Part shown: piece after piece, positions 4,018 to 8,013 of the stretch
How the letters are laid out: each line of letters begins with the position of its first letter
Position numbering within the stretch: position 1 is the first letter of the stretch
Assembly: GCA_031254075.1 (NCBI GenBank)
Contig: JAIRVD010000263.1
Location: forward strand, 1-8,013
Source: Clostridiales bacterium
Lineage (GTDB): Bacteria; Bacillota; Clostridia; Lachnospirales; WQUN01
DNA: 8,013 nucleotides
Reading direction: 5' to 3'
Notes under the pieces: generated by a model
The model's input: the letters and a program-made list of their open reading frames with translations, nothing else
Told to the model about the DNA's origin: nothing
The model's database searches: none
Program-made: the position numbers and the translations under genes

Positions 4018-6585
4018 TCATACTTCCTTCAAACGCGCCAAAATCATCATAGCCTCGAGCGGCGTTATTTTATTTACATCAATTTCGGAAAGCTCGCGCA
4101 CTAATTTTTCTTCTTTTGCACTTTTTGTGTTTTTCGTGTTTTTCGCGGATAAATCTTTTGACGGATTTTTTGCTGAAACCCCGCTTTCGTTGAATGTATC
4201 CAGCAACTTCGTTGCGCGTGAAAGAACATCTGTCGGCAAGCCCGCAAGTCGCGCAACGTGAATTCCGTAACTTTGCCCCGCTTCGCCGTGAATCAGCTTG
4301 CGAAGGAAAACAATATCCTCGCCCTGCTCCCGAGCGGTGAAGCAGTAATTTTTTACGCCGTCGAGTTTGCCTTCGAGTTGAGTGAGTTCGTGGTAATGCG
4401 TTGCGAAAAGCGTTTTTGCGCCGAGAATTTTTTTGTCGGCGATATGTTCAAGCACCGCCCACGCGATTGCAAGACCGTCGAAGGTGCTTGTTCCGCGTCC
4501 GATTTCGTCGAGAAGAACAAGGCTGTTTACACCGGCGTTATTGAGAATATTTGCGGTTTCGGTCATTTCGACCATGAACGTGCTTTGTCCGGTTGCGAGG
4601 TCGTCGGACGCGCCGACGCGTGTGAAGATGCGGTCAACAACGCCGATTTCGGCGGCGTTCGCAGGCACGAACGAGCCGATTTGCGCCATTAAAACAATCA
4701 GCGCGACTTGCCGCATGTAGGTTGATTTACCTGCCATATTCGGACCGGTGATGATTGCAAGGCGGTTCGCGGAACTCATCTCGGTATCGTTCGGAATAAA
4801 CGCGTGCGCGGAGAGTTTTTCCACAACGGGATGGCGTCCTTCGCGAATCGAAATTTCCGTGCCGTTGTTTACGTCGGGTTTAGTGTAGCCGTTCCGTTCG
4901 GCGACTTCGGCGAATGATTGCAATGAATCAAGTGTAGCAAGAATCGACGCGGTAAATTGCACGCGAATCATTTCATCAACGATTTCGCGGCGCAACGCAT
5001 CGAAAATTTCGAATTCAAGCGAAACAATTTGTTCATCCGCGTTAAGCAATGTTTCTTCGAGATTTTTCAGTTCCTCGGTGATGAAACGTTCACCGTTCGC
5101 GATTGTTTGTTTGCGGATGTAATTCTGCGGCACCTTTGAAAGATGCGACGAAGTTACTTCTATATAATATCCGAAGACTCTGTTATAGCGAATTTTCAAA
5201 TTTGTGATTCCTGTTTCGGATTTCTCGCGCGCTTCCATTTCCTCAAGATAGCTTTGCGCGTTTTGTTTTATGTCGTGCAGTTTGTCCAGTTGCGCGTCGA
5301 TGTTTTTGCGAATCATTCCGCCCTCGCGAACGGTCGCGGGCGGAGTTTCTACTATTACGTTGTCGATTTTTTCGTAAATATCGGAAAGCGTATCAAATGT
5401 GCGGCGGATTTCACTGTGTGCCGCGCTTTTTGTGTGAGTAAGCAGGCGTTCGACGGCGGGAAGAATCTCCACACTCGTGCGCAGAACAGCCAAATCACGA
5501 GCCGTTGCGTATCGCGATGCGAGGCGTGCCATGATGCGTTCGAGGTCGTGAATGCCGTGCAGATATTCGCGAAGCTCTGCGCGTTCCATCGGCATTTGAT
5601 TCCATTCACCGACGGCATCCAAACGGCGGCGAATTTCCTCCGTATTGACAAGCGGAAGGTCAATCCAGTTGCGCAAAAGCCGCGCACCCATCGCGGTTTT
5701 CGTGCGGTCAAGCACCCACAGCAGTGAACCCTGTTTTCCCCCGGCGCGAGAAGACGCGGTAAGCTCCAAATTGCGGCGGCTGGAATTATCCAAAATCATA
5801 AATTGCTGTTGCGAATATGTTTTTAATCGCGTAATTTGCATCAGCGCGTTTTTTTGCGTGTCGGAAAGATACAAAAGCAACGCGCCCGCCGCAGGAATTT
5901 CCGCCGCGTTTTCCGAAAGTCCGAAGCCTTCGAGATGCATTGTGCGAAAATGTTCGACTAAAAATTTATGCGCGTTTGCGGGATGAAAAGTCCACGCGGG
6001 TGCGGGCGTCGCTTTTACTCCCGTGATATTTTCAACAACGCGCGTAAGCGGAAAATTTTCCGAAACAATTATTTCGGCGGGATTTATTCGCGAAAGCTCG
6101 TCCAATAATTTTTGTTCGTTTTCGATTGACGTCGCCATGAAAAGCCCCGTTGTAATATCCGCCGACGCAACGCAAAAGCCTTTCTTGTCACTGTGTATCG
6201 CCGCAATGTAATTATGCCGCGCCTCGTCAAGAACATTAGCGTCGGTAATCGTACCGGGCGTAATTACGCGGATTACATCGCGCTTTACGATTCCCTTCGC
6301 CTCTTTTGCGTCCTCGACTTGGTCGCAAAGCGCGACGCGATATCCCTTTTCCACGAGCTTTGCGATGTATCCGTCCACCGCGTGCGCCGGAACCCCGCAC
6401 ATCGGCGCGCGTTCCGCCTGTCCGCATTCGCGCCCTGTAAGCGCGATATCCAATTCCTTTGCCGCGATTTTCGCGTCGTCGAAAAATATTTCAAAAAAAT
6501 CCCCGAGCCTAAACATTAAAATCGAATCCTTATGATTCGCTTTAATTTGAAAATACTGCTCCATCATCGGTGTAAATTTTGACAT
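4018..6585 (-). CDS. mutS: DNA mismatch repair protein MutS
   Basis: MutS scans DNA for mismatches and, with ATP, recruits MutL for repair. The 855-residue protein is full length. The N-terminal mismatch-binding domain carries the Phe-x-Glu wedge as Phe30-Phe31-Glu32 (FRLGDFFEIF), plus the conserved ERAPMCGVPAHAVDGYIAKL block (59-78). Connector, lever and clamp regions follow. The ABC-type ATPase has the P-loop GPNMAGKST (614-622), the signature region DDLATGQSTF (661-670), Walker B LVLLDE (689-694) with GRGTSTFDG after it, and ATHYHEL (728-734). A Lys/Asn/Ser-rich linker at about 800-827 leads to the C-terminal dimerization helices (ITPLEAMMILARL). ATG 6583-6585 has GGGAGG 5 nt upstream (complement of 6591-6596). 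mutL is not adjacent. The next gene, on the + strand, starts only 29 bp from this start codon, so the mutS promoter probably lies inside that gene; I found no convincing one. Confidence 0.97.
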   Translation of the reverse strand: MSKFTPMMEQYFQIKANHKDSILMFRLGDFFEIFFDDAKIAAKELDIALTGRECGQAERAPMCGVPAHAVDGYIAKLVEKGYRVALCDQVEDAKEAKGIVKRDVIRVITPGTITDANVLDEARHNYIAAIHSDKKGFCVASADITTGLFMATSIENEQKLLDELSRINPAEIIVSENFPLTRVVENITGVKATPAPAWTFHPANAHKFLVEHFRTMHLEGFGLSENAAEIPAAGALLLYLSDTQKNALMQITRLKTYSQQQFMILDNSSRRNLELTASSRAGGKQGSLLWVLDRTKTAMGARLLRNWIDLPLVNTEEIRRRLDAVGEWNQMPMERAELREYLHGIHDLERIMARLASRYATARDLAVLRTSVEILPAVERLLTHTKSAAHSEIRRTFDTLSDIYEKIDNVIVETPPATVREGGMIRKNIDAQLDKLHDIKQNAQSYLEEMEAREKSETGITNLKIRYNRVFGYYIEVTSSHLSKVPQNYIRKQTIANGERFITEELKNLEETLLNADEQIVSLEFEIFDALRREIVDEMIRVQFTASILATLDSLQSFAEVAERNGYTKPDVNNGTEISIREGRHPVVEKLSAHAFIPNDTEMSSANRLAIITGPNMAGKSTYMRQVALIVLMAQIGSFVPANAAEIGVVDRIFTRVGASDDLATGQSTFMVEMTETANILNNAGVNSLVLLDEIGRGTSTFDGLAIAWAVLEHIADKKILGAKTLFATHYHELTQLEGKLDGVKNYCFTAREQGEDIVFLRKLIHGEAGQSYGIHVARLAGLPTDVLSRATKLLDTFNESGVSAKNPSKDLSAKNTKNTKSAKEEKLVRELSEIDVNKITPLEAMMILARLKEV
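4112..4147. repeat. 9-nt-period repeat inside the MutS linker
   Basis: Four 9-base units run in register on the + strand: TCTTTTGCA, CTTTTTGTG, TTTTTCGTG, TTTTTCGCG. On the coding strand this is a CGCGAAAAA/CACGAAAAA-type repeat that encodes most of SAKNTKNTKSAK at residues 813-824. The period is a multiple of three, so the frame is kept. SAKN also occurs just before, at 804-807. The unit resembles the CACGAAAAACACGAAA-type repeats I recall from spacers in varied bacterial genomes; that link is from memory, not from a search. Confidence 0.7.
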
Positions 6586-6608
6586 GATTGCCTCCCTGAT
6601 TGTATTAT
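6579..6608 (+). promoter_or_regulatory. Sigma-70-type promoter for the DUF218 gene, -35 over the mutS start
   Basis: TTGACA (6579-6584, perfect consensus) and TATTAT (6603-6608, five of six) are separated by 18 bp. The -35 overlaps the mutS start codon (complement of 6583-6585) and the spacer contains the mutS ribosome site (6591-6596). A start point 6-7 nt after the -10 falls at about 6615, the A of the DUF218 gene's ATG. No Shine-Dalgarno sequence precedes that ATG, which agrees with a leaderless transcript. Confidence 0.65.
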
Positions 6609-6614
6609 GTATTC

Positions 6615-7337
6615 ATGCGAAAAATAATTTTTCTTGTCGGCTTTGGTGCTTTTATAAATTTCATCGCGCTTTTGCTTGCGGCGAATTTCCATTTCGGGCA
6701 TCTCGTCTTGGGCTTTGCTTCGATTTGTTTAATGCTTTACGCATTTGTTTACATTAAATTGCTGAAAAAATTCCGTCAAATGCTTTTGGCAGTTTGCGTG
6801 ATTCCCGTTGCGATAGCGGGGTTTCTTGCGTTATACGGAAATTCAACTCATGTCGATTACAGCGAAGACGTAGTAATCGTCTTGGGCGCGGGACTTAACG
6901 GCGACGAAGTCGGCGGACATCTCAGGCTGCGGCTTGACGCCGCGATTACATATTTAAATAAAAATGAAAACGCTCTGGTAACCGTAAGCGGCGGACTCGG
7001 CGTCGGACGAAGAATAACCGAAGCCCAAGCAATGTCGAATTATTTGCAACGCAACGGAATTTCCGAAGACCGAATCATCCAAGAGGGAAGCTCAACCTCG
7101 ACATTCGAAAATCTCTCCTTCTCAAATGAAATTTTAACCGAAATCTTCCCCGAAGGATACCGCGCCGTTATCGCAACAAATGATTTTCACATTTACAGAG
7201 CAACGCGCCTCGCGCAAAGCATCGGCATCGACGCAAACGGTCTCGGCGCACCGACGCCGCTTCACAGTTACGCCGCAAATTATTCGCGGGAGGTGTTTGC
7301 CACTGTGTACTATTGGGTTTTCGGCGGATGGGCGTGA
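6615..7337 (+). CDS. YdcF/SanA/ElyC-like DUF218 membrane protein
   Basis: This protein has 240 residues from ATG 6615 (a TTG at 6600 would add five). The N-terminal third is membrane: hydrophobic segments at about 4-24, 28-48 and 56-74, separated by a basic KLLKKFR turn. The rest is a DUF218 domain: DVVIVLGAGLNG (85-96), a GGHLRLRLDAAITYL helix (100-114), VTVSGGLGVGRRITEAQAM (122-140), GSSTSTFENL (158-167), and IATNDFHIYRATRLAQSIG (186-204). Relatives (E. coli SanA, ElyC, YdcF) are linked to envelope or vancomycin tolerance and to envelope polymer control, but no reaction is firmly established. The domain probably lies outside the membrane after the third helix. There is no Shine-Dalgarno site, and the promoter upstream places the start point on the ATG itself. 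It is divergent from mutS (29 bp between starts), and its last 28 bp overlap the convergent gene downstream. Confidence 0.87.
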   Translation: MRKIIFLVGFGAFINFIALLLAANFHFGHLVLGFASICLMLYAFVYIKLLKKFRQMLLAVCVIPVAIAGFLALYGNSTHVDYSEDVVIVLGAGLNGDEVGGHLRLRLDAAITYLNKNENALVTVSGGLGVGRRITEAQAMSNYLQRNGISEDRIIQEGSSTSTFENLSFSNEILTEIFPEGYRAVIATNDFHIYRATRLAQSIGIDANGLGAPTPLHSYAANYSREVFATVYYWVFGGWA

Positions 7338-8013
7338 ATTTCCGCACGCAAAGAAGTGATTATTTCATCGCGCAAATCATCAAGCGGAAGAAGTTGTTCA
7401 AGAAAAATATTTTCGTCTTCAATTCTTTCGAAAATGTTGTCGCCGTCAAGTTGAAAGAATGAATTATATATCTCATCCGCTTCATAACCGATAAAAACAA
7501 GTCGCCCGCTCATATCATAAGCAAAACTAAAATCTGCATATCCGTTTGAAATAAATGTTTCCATATATTTATATTTGCCGTCCGAAAAGCGAAACATATC
7601 ACAAGATATAATTCTACCATATGGTTCTGCCCAATAAATAATTATTTCCGGAATGCCGTCATAATCAAAATCATACAGCGAAAATTCATATGCCGCCATG
7701 TTGCCGCTTGCAAAAACCGCGTTTTCAAACGGAATATCATAACGGTCGTAATACCGATATTCAAATTGCGAAATCGTTCTTTGTAAAACAAGCGGTCGTT
7801 CTTCAAGCACAGCATTGTCGAAATCCATGTAACTGCCGTCACTTGCCTCATAGCCAAGACTGAACAAGCTTAAATATCGGCTAAGAAAATCAAAAGCAGC
7901 CGCTTGCCCGAAATAGCTTATTTCCGCAGGTCGCGCAGTGTTAACATGCTCGAGAAAGAATTCGCCGAACCAATACGGCGGGTCGCCGGGGTCACCCCTT
8001 GTATCCCCAACAA
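7310..8013 (-). CDS. Unrecognised protein with a DxDxDG-type repeat, N-terminus outside the window
   Basis: The frame stays open from TAG 7310-7312 to the right edge, giving 233 visible residues. A TTG at 7865-7867 is only an internal codon, since the frame continues upstream without a stop. I do not recognise the family. The visible start is Gly/Asp/Pro-rich (GDTRGDPGDPPYWFG). Around residues 111-126 comes SLYDFDYDGIPEIIIY, an Asp-x-Asp-x-Asp-Gly loop followed by Pro-Glu and a beta strand. This pattern is common in extracellular VCBS/FG-GAP-like or calcium-loop repeats of clostridial lipoproteins and surface proteins. A similar strand-rich stretch follows (FSFAYDMSGRLVFIGYE). The protein is acidic and rich in Tyr and Phe. 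Export is inferred, as any signal peptide lies off the edge. It overlaps the tail of the DUF218 gene by 28 bp in convergent orientation, so there is no room for a separate terminator for either gene. Confidence 0.72.
   Translation of the reverse strand, partial: VGDTRGDPGDPPYWFGEFFLEHVNTARPAEISYFGQAAAFDFLSRYLSLFSLGYEASDGSYMDFDNAVLEERPLVLQRTISQFEYRYYDRYDIPFENAVFASGNMAAYEFSLYDFDYDGIPEIIIYWAEPYGRIISCDMFRFSDGKYKYMETFISNGYADFSFAYDMSGRLVFIGYEADEIYNSFFQLDGDNIFERIEDENIFLEQLLPLDDLRDEIITSLRAEIHAHPPKTQ

Noticed and set aside
4258..4692. Open + frame of 144 codons opposite the MutS ATPase region
   Set aside because: It is antisense to the P-loop and Walker B coding region. The frame is a by-product of mutS codon usage and no ribosome site was seen.
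5143..5727. Long open + frame (194 codons) opposite mutS
   Set aside because: It lies wholly antisense to well-conserved mutS codons. Its product has no recognisable motif and an odd composition, as expected for a shadow frame.
6622..6779. Possible mutS promoters inside the DUF218 gene (for example TTGACG at 6774-6779 with TTTAAT at 6753-6758 on the minus strand)
   Set aside because: Spacing is only 15 bp, and other combinations have a poor -35 or -10, so none is strong enough to annotate.
7996..8002. Arg-Gly-Asp tripeptide in the unassigned protein
   Set aside because: It sits in a Gly/Asp/Pro-rich linker where RGD easily arises by chance. There is no evidence of a role in adhesion.

Overview
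The window looks like chromosomal core DNA from a bacterium of moderate G+C content. The gene set suggests a Bacillota (Firmicutes)-like or related lineage. The evidence is a Mini-III RNase (MrnC) placed directly after cysS, a clostridial/Negativicutes-style MutS, and an ispF-cysS-mrnC run. This placement rests on gene content and protein style only. No rRNA, tRNA, mobile element, CRISPR or phage gene is visible.

Layout, left to right. Positions 1-455 hold the 3' end of an AEC-family permease gene (+). A 135-bp convergent spacer with two inverted repeats follows. Positions 591-3718 hold a tight minus-strand cluster, transcribed right to left: a DHH/DHHA1 phosphoesterase, ispF (isoprenoid precursor synthesis), cysS (Cys-tRNA charging) and mrnC (23S rRNA maturation). 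The three junctions are a 13-bp gap, a short gap and a 16-bp overlap, so this is very probably one operon. Positions 3719-4017 are a 299-bp T-rich spacer with tandem repeats and a terminator-like hairpin. Positions 4018-6585 hold mutS (-). Positions 6615-7337 hold a YdcF/SanA-like DUF218 membrane protein gene (+), divergent from mutS. Positions 7310-8013 hold an unrecognised gene (-) that overlaps the DUF218 gene tail-to-tail and runs off the right edge.

The window is mostly housekeeping and I see no new defence or mobile system. The best second-look signals are regulatory or structural. First, a near-consensus sigma-70 promoter has its -35 over the mutS start codon, and its predicted start point falls on the ATG of the DUF218 gene, which suggests a leaderless mRNA. 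Second, a 9-nt-period repeat is built into the MutS linker. Third, three non-ATG starts occur in a row in ispF-cysS-mrnC. Fourth, a terminator faces the 'wrong' way downstream of mutS.
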